Source: Curtobacterium sp. MCBD17_035
Lineage (GTDB): Bacteria; Actinomycetota; Actinomycetes; Actinomycetales; Microbacteriaceae
Reading direction: 5' to 3'
DNA: 64,000 bases
Assembly: GCF_003234815.2 (NCBI RefSeq)
Contig: NZ_CP126279.1
Span: 2,232,001 to 2,296,000, forward strand
Shown here: piece by piece, positions 26,528 through 36,236 of the stretch
Layout: the number at the start of each line of letters is the position of its first letter
Position numbering within the stretch: position 1 is the first letter of the stretch
Program-made: the position numbers and the translations under genes
The notes under the pieces: model-generated
What the model saw: the letters and a program-made list of their open reading frames with translations, nothing else
Told to the model about the DNA's origin: nothing
Database searches by the model: none

Positions 26528-26561
26528 CGCGGCCGATCGCTCCCCCTGGGGGGCGGCCGCG
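26528..26561 (-). terminator. Intercistronic hairpin between ABC permease and cdd
   Basis: CGCGGCCG and CGGCCGCG arms enclose a C-run/G-run inner stem. It lies between the permease stop and cdd, in line with the operon, so it may attenuate or protect mRNA rather than end it. Confidence 0.45.
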
Positions 26562-26566
26562 GTGGA

Positions 26567-27856
26567 TCAGGACTTGATGTACGGCTTGCCGGACGCGGCT
26601 GGACCGCGGGACTGCCCGACGAGTCCGGCGACGGCGAAGATCGTCACGACGTACGGCAGCATGAGCAGGAACTGCGTCGGCACCGGCGAGTGGATCGCCG
26701 CGAGCAGGTTCTGCAGATTCGAGGCGAACCCGAAGAGCAGCGCGGCGAGCGTCGCCTTGATCGGGTCCCATCGACCGAAGATGACGGCAGCGAGGGCGAT
26801 GTACCCGGCACCGGCCGTCATGTCCTTCGCGAACGGGCCCGCGTTCCCGAGGGTGAAGTACGCACCGCCGAGACCGGCGATCGCGCCCGCGAGCGAGACG
26901 TTCCAGAACCGGGTGCTGGTGACGTTGATGCCCACGGTGTCGGCCGCCTGCGGGTGCTCGCCGACGGCCCGGAGCCGGAGGCCCCAGCGGGTGGTGAACA
27001 GGCCGATCGTGACCGCGGCGACCGCGATGTACATGAGGTACACGATCACCGACTGGTGGAAGAACACCGGGCCGATGATCGGGATCGCGGAGAGTCCGGG
27101 GATCTCGATCGCCGGGAACCGCACGCCGACGTTGAGCGCCGTGTCGGTCGCGAGGACCTTGGAGTAGAGGAACCCGGTGAGGCCCGAGACGAACGCGTTG
27201 ATGACGACGCCGACGATCACCTGGTCGACGAGGTACTTGATGCTGAACGCCGCGAGGATGAACGACACGAGCACCCCGGCGATCACCGCGGCGACGAGTC
27301 CGACCCACGCCGAACCGGTGATGCTCGCGACGACGGCGGACGCGAACGCACCGGCGAGGAACTGCCCCTCGATCGCGATGTTCACGACACCGACGCGCTC
27401 GGAGATGACACCGCCGAGCGAGCCGAAGATGAGCGGGGCGGACAGGCCGAGCGCGCCGACGAGCAGACCCGGGACGGGGATCGTCGAACCGGGCGAGGCC
27501 CACGTGAGGAACGCGATGACGAAGGCGATCGCGAACAGCACGGTCACCCAGGTCTGCACCTTCCGCGACCGTGCTGCCCGCCACGTGGCGTAGGCGGTCC
27601 CGATGGCGAGGAGGACGATGACGACGATGCCGGTCCCGGTCGCGGGGAGCGGCACGGCGGGCAGCTGCACGAGGTCGTGCGCCGACGCGAGCTCGAACGT
27701 GGACGTGCCGGGCTTGTGGAACACGCCGAACAGCACGAGTGCGAACAGCGTGAACACGCCGTACCCGATCGGTGCCTTCCAGCTCCGGATGGCCGTCACC
27801 GGACGGTCCGCGGCGGACGCGGCCGGCGCGGTGGCGTTGGGGGCGAGGACGCTCAC
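26567..27856 (-). CDS. Nucleoside-type ABC transporter permease 2
   Basis: The 429-residue membrane protein has ten or so hydrophobic segments and belongs to the BPD_transp_2 permease family used with Bmp lipoproteins (RnsD/NupQ type). Conserved parts include GGVISERVGVVNIAIEGQFL and TTRWGLRLRAVGEHPQAADTVG. It begins by GTGA overlap with the first permease. A non-conserved N-terminal extension of about 40 residues precedes the first helix. With the upstream ATPase and permease it would import nucleosides. Confidence 0.9.
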   Translation of the reverse strand: MSVLAPNATAPAASAADRPVTAIRSWKAPIGYGVFTLFALVLFGVFHKPGTSTFELASAHDLVQLPAVPLPATGTGIVVIVLLAIGTAYATWRAARSRKVQTWVTVLFAIAFVIAFLTWASPGSTIPVPGLLVGALGLSAPLIFGSLGGVISERVGVVNIAIEGQFLAGAFASAVVASITGSAWVGLVAAVIAGVLVSFILAAFSIKYLVDQVIVGVVINAFVSGLTGFLYSKVLATDTALNVGVRFPAIEIPGLSAIPIIGPVFFHQSVIVYLMYIAVAAVTIGLFTTRWGLRLRAVGEHPQAADTVGINVTSTRFWNVSLAGAIAGLGGAYFTLGNAGPFAKDMTAGAGYIALAAVIFGRWDPIKATLAALLFGFASNLQNLLAAIHSPVPTQFLLMLPYVVTIFAVAGLVGQSRGPAASGKPYIKS

Positions 27857-29169
27857 GCGGCGACCGCCTTCCGCTTGGTGCGGCGAGCACCCGGCTGCGG
27901 GATCCGGAAGATCGCGCGGACGAGCGGCGGGGCCGCGATGAACAGGACGATGAGCGCCTGGATGACGCTGACGATGTCGATGGGGATGTTCTGGCTGGCC
28001 TGCACGTAGCTGCCGCCGGCCTTGAGCGCACCGAACAGCAGACCGGCCCAGAAGACGCCCCACGGCTTCGAGCGACCGAGCAGCGCGACCGTGATGGCGT
28101 CGAACCCGATGCCCGCGTCGATGCCCTGGTCGTACCCGCTGGTGACCGCGGCCTGCACCTGGTAGGCCCCGGCGATGCCAACGAGGGCCCCGGAGATCAC
28201 CATGGCCCAGATCGTGATGCTGCCGACGTCCATGCCGGCGACGCGCGCCGCACGGGGGTTCTCGCCCACGGTGCGGAAGCGGAACCCCAGCGTCGACCGG
28301 TTCATGAGCCACCACGTGAACACGACGGCCGCGATGGCGATGAGGATCCCGATGTCGACGCCGGTCCCCTGGCCACCGATGAGCGTCGGGAGGACCGCGG
28401 ACGGCAGCGTCGGCGACGACTGCGGGTTCGCGCTCCCGGGCGCCTGGAGCAGCCCCTTCGTGCCGAGGCCGTACTCGAGCAGGTACAGCGCCACGTAGTT
28501 GAGCATGATCGTGACGATCACTTCGTGCGCGCCCGTGCGGGACTTCAGCACGCCCACGATCCCGCCCCAGATCGCACCGCCGACGATGCCCGCGACGACC
28601 GTCAGCGGGATGTGCACGATCGCCGGCATGTGGAACGAGTACCCGAACCAGGCGGCGGAGGCGGCGCCGACGAGGATCTGCCCCTGGCCGCCGATGTTGA
28701 ACAGTCCGGAGCGGAACGACACCGCCACCCCGAGGCCCGCGACGATGAGCGGCGTGGCGAAGTCGATCGTCGTCCAGAGCGACGCGATGCCCGACGAGAA
28801 GGTCGACTGGCCCGGGTCGTACACCGCGCCGTCGAACATGCTGAGGAACGCGCCGCCCACGCTGTGCCCGATCGCCACGAAGGTGTCGGAGGGCCGGGCG
28901 AAGAAGTAGCCCATCGCCGTCGTGACCGTCTTGTCCGTGATCGCGATGAGGATGCCGCTGGCGACGAGCGCCAGGACCACGGCCAACACCGTGACGAGGA
29001 CCGAGCCGCCCAGGATCCCGCGCAGCGCCGCCGACCAGCGGTCCACGCCGCCGCCGTCGTCGGCGGTCTCGGTGGTCAGCGACGTGCCCGCTTCGAGGTC
29101 CTGCAGTCGGTCGTCGGTCTGGAGGTCCGGTTCAGCCGCCGTCGTCGGCGTCCGGGTGTCGTCGGTCAT
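27853..29169 (-). CDS. Nucleoside-type ABC transporter permease 1
   Basis: The 438-residue permease has an acidic cytosolic N-terminus (residues 1-50) and then multiple membrane helices. BPD_transp_2 motifs include FNIGGQGQILVGA and STLGFRFRTVGENPRAARVAGM. It pairs with the permease encoded directly downstream and overlaps the ATPase stop by four bases. It is homologous to RnsC/NupP permeases of guanosine/uridine importers; the exact specificity is inferred from the salvage genes downstream. Confidence 0.9.
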   Translation of the reverse strand: MTDDTRTPTTAAEPDLQTDDRLQDLEAGTSLTTETADDGGGVDRWSAALRGILGGSVLVTVLAVVLALVASGILIAITDKTVTTAMGYFFARPSDTFVAIGHSVGGAFLSMFDGAVYDPGQSTFSSGIASLWTTIDFATPLIVAGLGVAVSFRSGLFNIGGQGQILVGAASAAWFGYSFHMPAIVHIPLTVVAGIVGGAIWGGIVGVLKSRTGAHEVIVTIMLNYVALYLLEYGLGTKGLLQAPGSANPQSSPTLPSAVLPTLIGGQGTGVDIGILIAIAAVVFTWWLMNRSTLGFRFRTVGENPRAARVAGMDVGSITIWAMVISGALVGIAGAYQVQAAVTSGYDQGIDAGIGFDAITVALLGRSKPWGVFWAGLLFGALKAGGSYVQASQNIPIDIVSVIQALIVLFIAAPPLVRAIFRIPQPGARRTKRKAVAA

Positions 29170-30686
29170 GCGGCGAGTTCCGTCCCGGCGGGGAGTTCCC
29201 CCGCCATCATGAGGCCGAGCACGTCACGCGGGGTGTCCGCCGGGACGATGCCGATGATGGTGCCGCGGTACATCACGGCGATGCGGTCGGCGAGCGCGAC
29301 GACCTCGTCGAGCTCGGTCGAGACGACGATGACGGGAACGCCCTGGTCGCGCGCGGCGACGATGCGCTTGTGCACGAACTCGATCGACCCGACGTCGATG
29401 CCGCGGGTGGGCTGCGCGGCGACGAACAACCGGAGGTCGCGGCTCAGCTCGCGTGCGATGACGACCTTCTGCTGGTTCCCGCCCGACAGGCGTCCGACGG
29501 CGGTGGTCCGGCTCGGCGTCCGGACGTCGAACTCGGCGATCTTGTCGTCGGCGAAACGGTCGCGCTCGGCGGACCGGATCGTGCCCGCGCTGGCGAACTC
29601 GGACGAGGACGTGCGGTCGAGGATGAGGTTGTCGGCGATCGAGAACTCGGCGACGAGGCCGTCCTCTTGTCGGTCCTCGGGAACGAAGCCCACCCCGGCG
29701 TCGAGCACCTTCTTGACGCTCGCGTCGGTGATGTCCCGGCCGTCCAGGGTGATGGTGCCCGCGTGCACGGTCTCGAGCCCGAGGATGGCCTCGGTCAGCT
29801 CGGTCTGGCCGTTGCCCTGGACGCCCGCGATCGCCAGGATCTCGCCACGTCGGACCGAGAACGACAGGTCGTCGACGAGGACGTGGCCCGCTGCGTCGGT
29901 CACCGTGAGGTCGCGGACCACGAGGGCGTCCGCCCCGGGTGTGGCCGGGGCCTTGTCGACGACGAGCTCGACGCTGCGGCCGACCATGAGCGCGGCGAGC
30001 TCGGCGTTCGACGCGGTGGGCGAGGCCTCGCCGACGACGCGACCGAGCCGCACGACCGTGATGCGGTCGGCGACCTCGCGGACCTCGCGGAGCTTGTGGG
30101 TGATGAACACGATCGCCGTGCCGGCCTCGCGCAGCTGCCGCATGATCGACATGAGCTCGTCGGTCTCCTGCGGGGTGAGGACCGCGGTCGGCTCGTCGAA
30201 CACGAGCACCGAGGCGTCGCGCGACAGGGCCTTGATGATCTCGACCCGCTGCTGGACGCCGACCGGCAGGTCCTCGACCTTGGCGTCGGGGTCGACGTCG
30301 AACCCGAAGCGCTCGGAGATCTCGCGGACGCGCTTGCGGGCGCCCGCGAGGTCGAGACGGCCGCCGAAGGTCGTGGGCTCGTGTCCGAGCATGACGTTCT
30401 CGGCGACGGTGAACACCGGCACGAGCATGAAGTGCTGGTGGACCATCCCGATGCCGGCGCGCATCGCGTCGCCCGGGCCGTCGAAGTGCTGCACCGTGTC
30501 GTCGAGGAGGATCTCGCCCTCGTCCGCCTGGTACAGGCCGTAGAGGACGTTCATGAGCGTGGACTTGCCCGCGCCGTTCTCACCGAGCAAGCAGTGGATC
30601 TCGCCCGGCTCGACGGTGAGCGAGATGTGGTCGTTCGCGACGAGGGCGCCGAAGCGCTTGGTGATGCCGCGGAGCTCGAGCTTCAT
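29166..30686 (-). CDS. Nucleoside-type ABC transporter ATP-binding protein (two ATPase domains)
   Basis: The 506-residue protein has two ABC domains. The first has LLGENGAGKST near residue 37, a divergent signature, and VLVFDEPTAVLT. The second has AGVQGNGQTELTEAILG in place of Walker A, LSGGNQQKVVIARELS and AAQPTRGIDVGS. This layout is standard for sugar and nucleoside ABC importers (RbsA/NupO type). ATG 30686 is set by TAGAAT seven bases upstream, giving a promoter separate from bmp. Confidence 0.93.
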   Translation of the reverse strand: MKLELRGITKRFGALVANDHISLTVEPGEIHCLLGENGAGKSTLMNVLYGLYQADEGEILLDDTVQHFDGPGDAMRAGIGMVHQHFMLVPVFTVAENVMLGHEPTTFGGRLDLAGARKRVREISERFGFDVDPDAKVEDLPVGVQQRVEIIKALSRDASVLVFDEPTAVLTPQETDELMSIMRQLREAGTAIVFITHKLREVREVADRITVVRLGRVVGEASPTASNAELAALMVGRSVELVVDKAPATPGADALVVRDLTVTDAAGHVLVDDLSFSVRRGEILAIAGVQGNGQTELTEAILGLETVHAGTITLDGRDITDASVKKVLDAGVGFVPEDRQEDGLVAEFSIADNLILDRTSSSEFASAGTIRSAERDRFADDKIAEFDVRTPSRTTAVGRLSGGNQQKVVIARELSRDLRLFVAAQPTRGIDVGSIEFVHKRIVAARDQGVPVIVVSTELDEVVALADRIAVMYRGTIIGIVPADTPRDVLGLMMAGELPAGTELAA

Positions 30687-30693
30687 GGGCCGG

Positions 30694-30699
30694 ATTCTA
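30694..30699 (-). promoter_or_regulatory. -10 box of the nucleoside ABC ATPase gene (leaderless)
   Basis: TAGAAT on the minus strand lies seven bases before ATG 30686. Confidence 0.55.
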
Positions 30700-30785
30700 T
30701 TTCTCTCGGGAGTCGCGCAGGGGTGGGCGCGGGTCCGCTGGTGGAGGGCGGCGCCGCCGCGGTGGTCCGATGGCGGGCGCACGAA

Positions 30786-30817
30786 CGCGGGCGGACGGCC
30801 GGAGCCGTCCGCCCGCG
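30786..30817 (-). terminator. Terminator after the Bmp lipoprotein gene
   Basis: A perfect 14-bp stem (CGCGGGCGGACGGC and complement) with a CGGA tetraloop starts nine bases past the stop. It separates the binding-protein gene from the ATPase gene, allowing more binding protein than transporter. Confidence 0.8.
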
Positions 30818-30825
30818 ACGGGGTG

Positions 30826-31899
30826 TTACTTGACGTTCGACTGGGTCGCGACCTTGATCTTGCCGCTGATGATCCCGGCCTTGATCGTCTTCAGCTCGCC
30901 GGCGAGCGAGGAGTCGACCTTGGACGAGTAGTCGTGGAACGGGGCGAGCCCGACGCCGTCGTTCTTCAGCGTGCCGACGTACGGGGCGTTCGAGTACTTG
31001 CCCTTGCCCGCGGTCTCGACGACCGAGGTCGTGGCCTGTCGGATGCCCTTGAGGACGCTCGTCAGGGCGATGCTCTTGTAGCGCGGGTCCGCGGTGTAGA
31101 GGTCGCTGTCGGCGCCGATGAGGACGCTGCCGTTCTTGGCGTCGTTGATCGCCTCGGCCGCGGACTGGTAGATCGGGCCACCGACGGGGAAGATCACGTC
31201 GGCGTTCTGGTCGAGGAGCGACTGTGCCACCGACTTGGCCTGGGTGCCGGCCGAGAAGCCACCCGTGAACGAACCCTGCTGCGTCTTCTCGTTCCAGCCG
31301 ACGACCTTGACGTCCTTGCCGTGCTGCTGGTTGTAGTACTGGACGCCGTCGTAGAAGCCGTCCATGTAGATGGTCACGGTCGGGAGCTTCTGGCCGCCGA
31401 AGGTGCCGACCACGCCGGTCTTCGAGTAGCTGGCCGCCGCGTACCCGCCGAGGAACGCCGCCTGCGAGGTGTCGAACGTGATCGGCTTGATGTTCTTCGA
31501 CTGCAGGGTGTCGTCGATGATCGCGAAGTTCGTCTTGGCGTTCGACGCGGCGTTCGACTTCGTCGCGGCCTCGAGGTTGAAGCCGACCGTCACGATCAGG
31601 CTGCACTTCTGGCTGAGGAGGGTGCGGATGTTCGGGTTGTAGTCGTTCGAGTCGGTCGACTGCACCGTCTTCGGGGTGACGCCGAGCGACTTTGCCGCGT
31701 CCTGCAGGCCGTCGTAGCCGAGCTGGTTGAACGAGTGGTCGTCGAAGCCGCCGTTGTCCGAGACCATGCACGGCAGGAAGTCCGACTTCGAGCCCGACGC
31801 ACTGGACGACGACGGGGCGGCCGAACAGCCGGCGAGCATCGTCACGGTGCCCAGCAGGGCCAGGCCGCCGAGCGCGAGCTTACGGGTGCTGAATGTCAC
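30826..31899 (-). CDS. BMP-family nucleoside-binding lipoprotein
   Basis: The 357-residue protein has a lipoprotein signal with MLAGC (Cys about residue 25), then a PnrA/Bmp periplasmic-binding fold: SDNGGFDDHSFNQLGYDGL, VTVGFNLEAAT, GGYAAASYSKTGVVGTFGG and DVIFPVGGPIYQSAAEA. It delivers nucleosides to the downstream ABC transporter. The GTG start at 31899 has GGAGGA eight bases upstream. It has its own promoter and terminator. Confidence 0.93.
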   Translation of the reverse strand: MTFSTRKLALGGLALLGTVTMLAGCSAAPSSSSASGSKSDFLPCMVSDNGGFDDHSFNQLGYDGLQDAAKSLGVTPKTVQSTDSNDYNPNIRTLLSQKCSLIVTVGFNLEAATKSNAASNAKTNFAIIDDTLQSKNIKPITFDTSQAAFLGGYAAASYSKTGVVGTFGGQKLPTVTIYMDGFYDGVQYYNQQHGKDVKVVGWNEKTQQGSFTGGFSAGTQAKSVAQSLLDQNADVIFPVGGPIYQSAAEAINDAKNGSVLIGADSDLYTADPRYKSIALTSVLKGIRQATTSVVETAGKGKYSNAPYVGTLKNDGVGLAPFHDYSSKVDSSLAGELKTIKAGIISGKIKVATQSNVK

Positions 31900-31953
31900 G
31901 GGGTGTCCTCCACAGGGGTGCAGCCCGGCTCTGCGCACCGGGCGATCGGAAGG

Positions 31954-31959
31954 ACAGTA
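31954..31959 (-). promoter_or_regulatory. Probable -10 box of the Bmp lipoprotein gene
   Basis: TACTGT on the minus strand would start transcription about 48 bases before the GTG. The -35 region (CCTGCA at 17 bases) is weak. Confidence 0.4.
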
Positions 31960-32045
31960 CACGACGGTCCGGCCGGTGCAGGACCGCTCCGGCCGGGGGC
32001 TGGGCACCGTTGCCCGATCGCGACGAACCTGTAACGCGCTCGTAA

Positions 32046-32082
32046 CGCTGGTACCCCGGACGCGGGCACCGGGGTACCAGCG
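32046..32082 (-). terminator. manC terminator
   Basis: A perfect 14-bp stem (CGCTGGTACCCCGG and complement) with a 9-base loop begins 21 bases past the manC stop. Confidence 0.75.
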
Positions 32083-32102
32083 CGGACTCCGACGCGGCGT
32101 GG

Positions 32103-33215
32103 CTACAGCACGTCGTCGCGGCCGCTGATCTTGAGCGCGTCGACGACGCCCTTGACCCGCTGCGCGTTGGCGCTCGTCGTGACGAGCAGCGCGTCCGGGG
32201 TGTCCACGACCACGATGTCGTCGACGCCGATGAGCGAGATGAGCCGGTCGCTGTGGCTGACCACGATGCCGCTCGACGAGTCCGCGAGGATGCGGGCGTT
32301 GTCCCCGAGGACGGCGAGGTTGTGCGGTCGGCCGCCGGACTGCAGCTTGGCGAGCGAGGCGAAGTCGCCGACGTCGTCCCAGTCGAAGTCCCCGGGCACG
32401 ACCGCCATGCGCCCGGCCGCCGCGGCGGGCTCGGCGACGGTGTAGTCGATCGCGATCTTCTTGAGTCGCGGCCACACCTGGTCGACGACGGCCCCGCGCG
32501 AGGACGTGTCCCACGCGGCGGCGAGCTCCTCGATCCCGGCGAGGAGTTCCGGTTCGCTCCGCCCGATCTCCTCGAGCAGTCGGTCCGCCCGGGCGATGAA
32601 CATCCCCGCGTTCCACATGTAGGAGCCGTCTGCGACGTACGCGGTCGCCGTCTCGAGGTCGGGCTTCTCGACGAACGACTGGACGGCGTGGACGTCCTTC
32701 GCCGAGTCGACGTGGATCCGCTCCCCCGCGTGGATGTAGCCGAAGCCGATCGCCGGCTCGGTCGGGGTGATGCCGATCGTCGTGATGTAGCCGGCCTCGG
32801 CCGCGACCACGGCCTCCCGGACGGACCGGCGGAACCCGCGGACGTCACCGATCACGTGGTCGGCCGCGAACGAGCCGATGACGACGTCGGGCTCGCGGCG
32901 GCGCAGGATCGCGGCGGCGAGGCCGATCGCGGCGGTCGAGTCCTTCGGTTCGCTCTCGAGCACGACGTTGTGGTCGGCGAGACCGGGGAGCTGACGTTCG
33001 ACGGCGGCGCGGTGCGCACGGCCGGTGACGACCATGATGCGTTGGTCGCCGCTCAGCGGGGCGAGGCGGTCCCAGGTCGACCGGAGCAGGGACGCGCCCG
33101 TACCGGTCAGGTCGTGGAGGAACTTCGGCGCGTCCGCCCGGGACAACGGCCAGAGTCGGGAGCCGATGCCACCGGCGGGGATGATGGCGTAGAAGCGCTC
33201 GAGGTCGTCGGTCAT
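32103..33215 (-). CDS. manC: Mannose-1-phosphate guanylyltransferase
   Basis: The 370-residue nucleotidyltransferase makes GDP-mannose from GTP and mannose-1-phosphate. It shows the N-terminal IIPAGGIGSRLWPLSR, DAPKFLHDLTG, FAADHVIGD and FVEKPDLETA, and a C-terminal beta-helix-like end. It has no phosphomannose isomerase domain. ATG 33215 is set by a TATGGT -10 six bases upstream. It feeds mannosylated glycans and lipids, in line with the GT and GtrA genes elsewhere in the window. Confidence 0.93.
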   Translation of the reverse strand: MTDDLERFYAIIPAGGIGSRLWPLSRADAPKFLHDLTGTGASLLRSTWDRLAPLSGDQRIMVVTGRAHRAAVERQLPGLADHNVVLESEPKDSTAAIGLAAAILRRREPDVVIGSFAADHVIGDVRGFRRSVREAVVAAEAGYITTIGITPTEPAIGFGYIHAGERIHVDSAKDVHAVQSFVEKPDLETATAYVADGSYMWNAGMFIARADRLLEEIGRSEPELLAGIEELAAAWDTSSRGAVVDQVWPRLKKIAIDYTVAEPAAAAGRMAVVPGDFDWDDVGDFASLAKLQSGGRPHNLAVLGDNARILADSSSGIVVSHSDRLISLIGVDDIVVVDTPDALLVTTSANAQRVKGVVDALKISGRDDVL

Positions 33216-33221
33216 CCGGTC

Positions 33222-33227
33222 ACCATA
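33222..33227 (-). promoter_or_regulatory. manC -10 box (leaderless)
   Basis: TATGGT on the minus strand lies six bases before the manC ATG. Confidence 0.55.
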
Positions 33228-33267
33228 TCGGCGGGGGCGGCACGAGCGGCAGGGGCACCGGCCGCCG

Positions 33268-33278
33268 GTCCGGGAGGC
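33268..33278. repeat. GTCCGGGAGGC copy in the manC-sdhC spacer
   Basis: A single copy of the GGGAGGC-cored element lies upstream of both divergent promoters. Confidence 0.4.
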
Positions 33279-33361
33279 GCGGCCCCCGTCCCCGGATCGC
33301 CACGGCCCGTTCACGTGGTCACCCCCGGACGGCATGGCACGAGGAGGTCGGTGCCCGGCCG

Positions 33362-33418
33362 TAGGATGGTCCGTGTTCCACACGAACACGAACGGCAACG
33401 GCCGCCGATCGGCGGCCG
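33362..33418 (+). promoter_or_regulatory. sdhCDAB promoter, operator dyad and leader palindrome
   Basis: TAGGAT at 33362-33367 is a good -10, placing the start near 33374 and giving a leader of about 70 bases. The dyad CGTGTTC-N5-GAACACG (33372-33390) covers the start site like a repressor operator. A perfect 20-bp palindrome (33399-33418, built on CGGCCGCCGA) follows in the leader, 24 bases before sdhC. Confidence 0.55.
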
Positions 33419-33442
33419 AGCATCCCACGGGAGGGCGCGCTC

Positions 33443-33916
33443 ATGGCCGAGCAGACCGCTGTGCACGACGAACCCGGTGGCGCGACGGCACTCGCGGCGC
33501 CGGTCGGTCCCACGTCGGCACCGACACCGCGACCACCGCGGGCCCCGTCGGGCACGCTCTACCGCGGCGGCGCCGGCATGTGGTCGTGGGTGCTGCACCG
33601 CATCACGGGCGTCGCGATCTACTTCTTCCTGCTCGTGCACATCCTGGACACGGCCCTCGTCCGACTCTCGCCCGCCGCGTACGACGCCGTCATCGGCACG
33701 TACAAGACGCCGATCATGAACCTCGGCGAGACCGGCCTCGTGATGGCGATCGTCTTCCACGCGATCAACGGCCTGCGCATCGTCGCGGTCGACTTCTGGA
33801 GCAAGGGACCGCAGTACCAGCGGCTCATGTTCTGGATCGTGGTCGGGATCTGGGTGGTGCTCATCGCGGGCTTCCTGCCGACCCAGATCATGAACCTCGT
33901 GGCCGACCTGCACTGA
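33443..33916 (+). CDS. sdhC: Succinate dehydrogenase cytochrome b556 subunit
   Basis: The 157-residue membrane anchor has three helices after a Pro/Ala-rich cytosolic N-terminus of about 45 residues. The SdhC signature WVLHRITGVAIYFFLLVHILD contains likely haem-ligand and quinone-site residues, and FHAINGLRIVAVDFW is the second signature. It is the first gene of sdhCDAB, with GGGAGGG nine bases before ATG. Confidence 0.95.
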   Translation: MAEQTAVHDEPGGATALAAPVGPTSAPTPRPPRAPSGTLYRGGAGMWSWVLHRITGVAIYFFLLVHILDTALVRLSPAAYDAVIGTYKTPIMNLGETGLVMAIVFHAINGLRIVAVDFWSKGPQYQRLMFWIVVGIWVVLIAGFLPTQIMNLVADLH

Positions 33917-33930
33917 GCGGAGGAGATCCG

Positions 33931-34377
33931 ATGACCACCGAGACCGTCGAGGCCCCGCGTTCCGCCCCGGCCGCCCGCCGCACCACCAACTGGGAGAAGT
34001 GGGGCTGGATCTACATGCGCGCGTCGGGGATCGTCCTCGTCGTGCTCATCTTCGGGCACCTGTTCATCAACATGGTCGCCGGGGGTGGCGTCAAGCAGAT
34101 CGACTTCGCCTTCGTCGCCGGCAAGTGGGCGAGTCCGCTCTGGCAGGTGTGGGACACGCTCATGCTGTGGCTCGCGCTCATCCACGGCTCGAACGGCATG
34201 CGCACGATCATCAACGACTACGTCGGGCGACCGGCCGTGCGGCGCACCCTGCTCGGCGCCGTGCTCGTCGCGTGCGTCGTGCTGATCGCGCTCGGCACGC
34301 TCGTCTGCTGGACGTTCGACCCGTGCCCGGCGGGTGCCGCGGCCGCCGACCTGCCGTCGTTCTGCCCCGCGCACTGA
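33931..34377 (+). CDS. sdhD: Succinate dehydrogenase membrane anchor subunit
   Basis: The 148-residue protein has three membrane helices, with [20 protein letters not shown] carrying a probable haem-ligand His, and [17 protein letters not shown]. It partners SdhC to anchor the enzyme and reduce menaquinone. GGAGGAG lies eight bases before ATG. Its C-terminus is rich in Cys, Ala and Pro after the last helix. Confidence 0.94.
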   Translation: MTTETVEAPRSAPAARRTTNWEKWGWIYMRASGIVLVVLIFGHLFINMVAGGGVKQIDFAFVAGKWASPLWQVWDTLMLWLALIHGSNGMRTIINDYVGRPAVRRTLLGAVLVACVVLIALGTLVCWTFDPCPAGAAAADLPSFCPAH

Positions 34378-34411
34378 GCTCCGCCCTCCTGACCACACTC
34401 GAGAGAAGTCC

Positions 34412-36235
34412 GTGACCGACACCACCGCTGCACCCACGAGCTCCGTCGTCGACGGGGTCCACCACCACCAGTTCGACATCGTCATCATCGGCGCGGGAGG
34501 CGCCGGCATGCGAGCGGCGATCGAGGCCGGCCCGCAGGCGAACACAGCCGTGATCTCGAAGCTGTACCCGACGCGATCCCACACGGGCGCGGCGCAGGGC
34601 GGCATGGCAGCGGCGCTCGCCAACGTGGAAGAGGACTCCTGGGAGTGGCACACGTTCGACACGATCAAGGGCGGTGACTACCTGGTCGACCAGGACGCCG
34701 CCGAGATCCTGGCGAAGGAGGCCATCGACGCGGTCATCGACCTCGAGAACATGGGGCTGCCCTTCAACCGGACGCCCGAGGGCAAGATCGACCAGCGTCG
34801 GTTCGGCGGCCACACGCGCGACCACGGCAAGGCGCCGGTGCGCCGCGCCTGCTACGCGGCGGACCGCACGGGCCACATGATCCTGCAGACGCTGTTCCAG
34901 AACTGCGTCAAGCTGGGCGTCAACTTCTTCAACGAGTTCTACGCCCTCGACCTCGTCATGGCCGAGGTCACGGGCGATGACGGCGTCACCCGCGAGCAGC
35001 CGGTCGGCGTCGTCGCGTTCGAGCTCGCGACGGGCGAGCTCCACGTGTTCCACGCCAAGGCGTTGATCTTCGCGACCGGCGGGTTCGGCAAGATCTACAA
35101 GACGACCTCGAACGCCCACACCCTCACCGGCGACGGTGTCGGCATCGTGTGGCGTTCCGGCCTGCCGCTCGAGGACATGGAGTTCTTCCAGTTCCACCCG
35201 ACGGGCCTGGCGGGCCTCGGCATCCTGCTCACGGAGGGCGCCCGCGGTGAGGGCGCGATCCTCCGCAACGCCTCCGGCGAGCGTTTCATGGAGCGCTACG
35301 CACCGACCATCAAGGACCTCGCGCCCCGCGACATCGTCGCAAGGTGCATGGTGCAAGAGGTCGCGGAGGGCCGCGGAGCCGGCCCGAACAAGGACTACGT
35401 CCTGCTCGACTGCACGCACCTGGGGGCCGAGGTCCTCGAGACCAAGCTCCCGGACATCACCGAGTTCGCGCGCACGTACCTCGGTGTCGACCCGGTGACG
35501 GAGCCCGTGCCGGTGATGCCGACCGCGCACTACGCCATGGGGGGCATCCCGACGAACACGAACGCCGAGGTCCTGCGGGACAACGACACCGTGGTGCCGG
35601 GCCTCTACGCCGCCGGCGAGTGTGCCTGCGTGTCCGTGCACGGGTCGAACCGGCTCGGCACGAACTCGTTGCTCGACATCAACGTGTTCGGCAAGCGGAG
35701 CGGCAACAACGCGGCGGCGTACGTGCAGACCGCGGAGTTCGTCCCGCTCCCCGAGGACCCGGCGGGCAACGTGCGCCGCATGCTCGAGCAGCTGCGGGCC
35801 TCCACGGGCACCGAGCGCGTGGCGAGCCTCCGCAAGGAGTTGCAGGACGAGATGGACAAGAACGCCCAGGTGTTCCGCACGGACGAGTCGCTCGCCAAGG
35901 TGACGGCGACCATCCACGAGCTGCGCGAGCGGTACCTGCAGGTCTCCGTCCAGGACAAGGGCAAGCGGTTCAACACCGACCTGCTCGAGGCCGTCGAGCT
36001 CGGGTTCCTGCTCGACCTCGCCGAGGTCGTCGTGTTCTCCGCCCGGAACCGCAAGGAGTCCCGTGGCGGCCACATGCGCGACGACTACCCGAAGCGCGAC
36101 GACGAGAACTACATGCAGCACACCATGGCGTACCTGACGGGCGATCCGCACTCCTCGCTCGCGGACGACCACATCACACTCGACTGGAAGCCCGTGGTCA
36201 TCACCCGGTACCAGCCGATGGAGAGGAAGTACTGA
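34412..36235 (+). CDS. sdhA: Succinate dehydrogenase flavoprotein subunit
   Basis: The 607-residue flavoprotein oxidises succinate to fumarate. It has the FAD-binding [16 protein letters not shown], the covalent-FAD His in [18 protein letters not shown] in the substrate site, the catalytic Arg region in [11 protein letters not shown], and [13 protein letters not shown]. The GTG start at 34412 follows GAGAGAAG by five bases. Conservation begins about 22 residues in. Confidence 0.97.
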   Translation: MTDTTAAPTSSVVDGVHHHQFDIVIIGAGGAGMRAAIEAGPQANTAVISKLYPTRSHTGAAQGGMAAALANVEEDSWEWHTFDTIKGGDYLVDQDAAEILAKEAIDAVIDLENMGLPFNRTPEGKIDQRRFGGHTRDHGKAPVRRACYAADRTGHMILQTLFQNCVKLGVNFFNEFYALDLVMAEVTGDDGVTREQPVGVVAFELATGELHVFHAKALIFATGGFGKIYKTTSNAHTLTGDGVGIVWRSGLPLEDMEFFQFHPTGLAGLGILLTEGARGEGAILRNASGERFMERYAPTIKDLAPRDIVARCMVQEVAEGRGAGPNKDYVLLDCTHLGAEVLETKLPDITEFARTYLGVDPVTEPVPVMPTAHYAMGGIPTNTNAEVLRDNDTVVPGLYAAGECACVSVHGSNRLGTNSLLDINVFGKRSGNNAAAYVQTAEFVPLPEDPAGNVRRMLEQLRASTGTERVASLRKELQDEMDKNAQVFRTDESLAKVTATIHELRERYLQVSVQDKGKRFNTDLLEAVELGFLLDLAEVVVFSARNRKESRGGHMRDDYPKRDDENYMQHTMAYLTGDPHSSLADDHITLDWKPVVITRYQPMERKY

Positions 36236-36236
36236 G

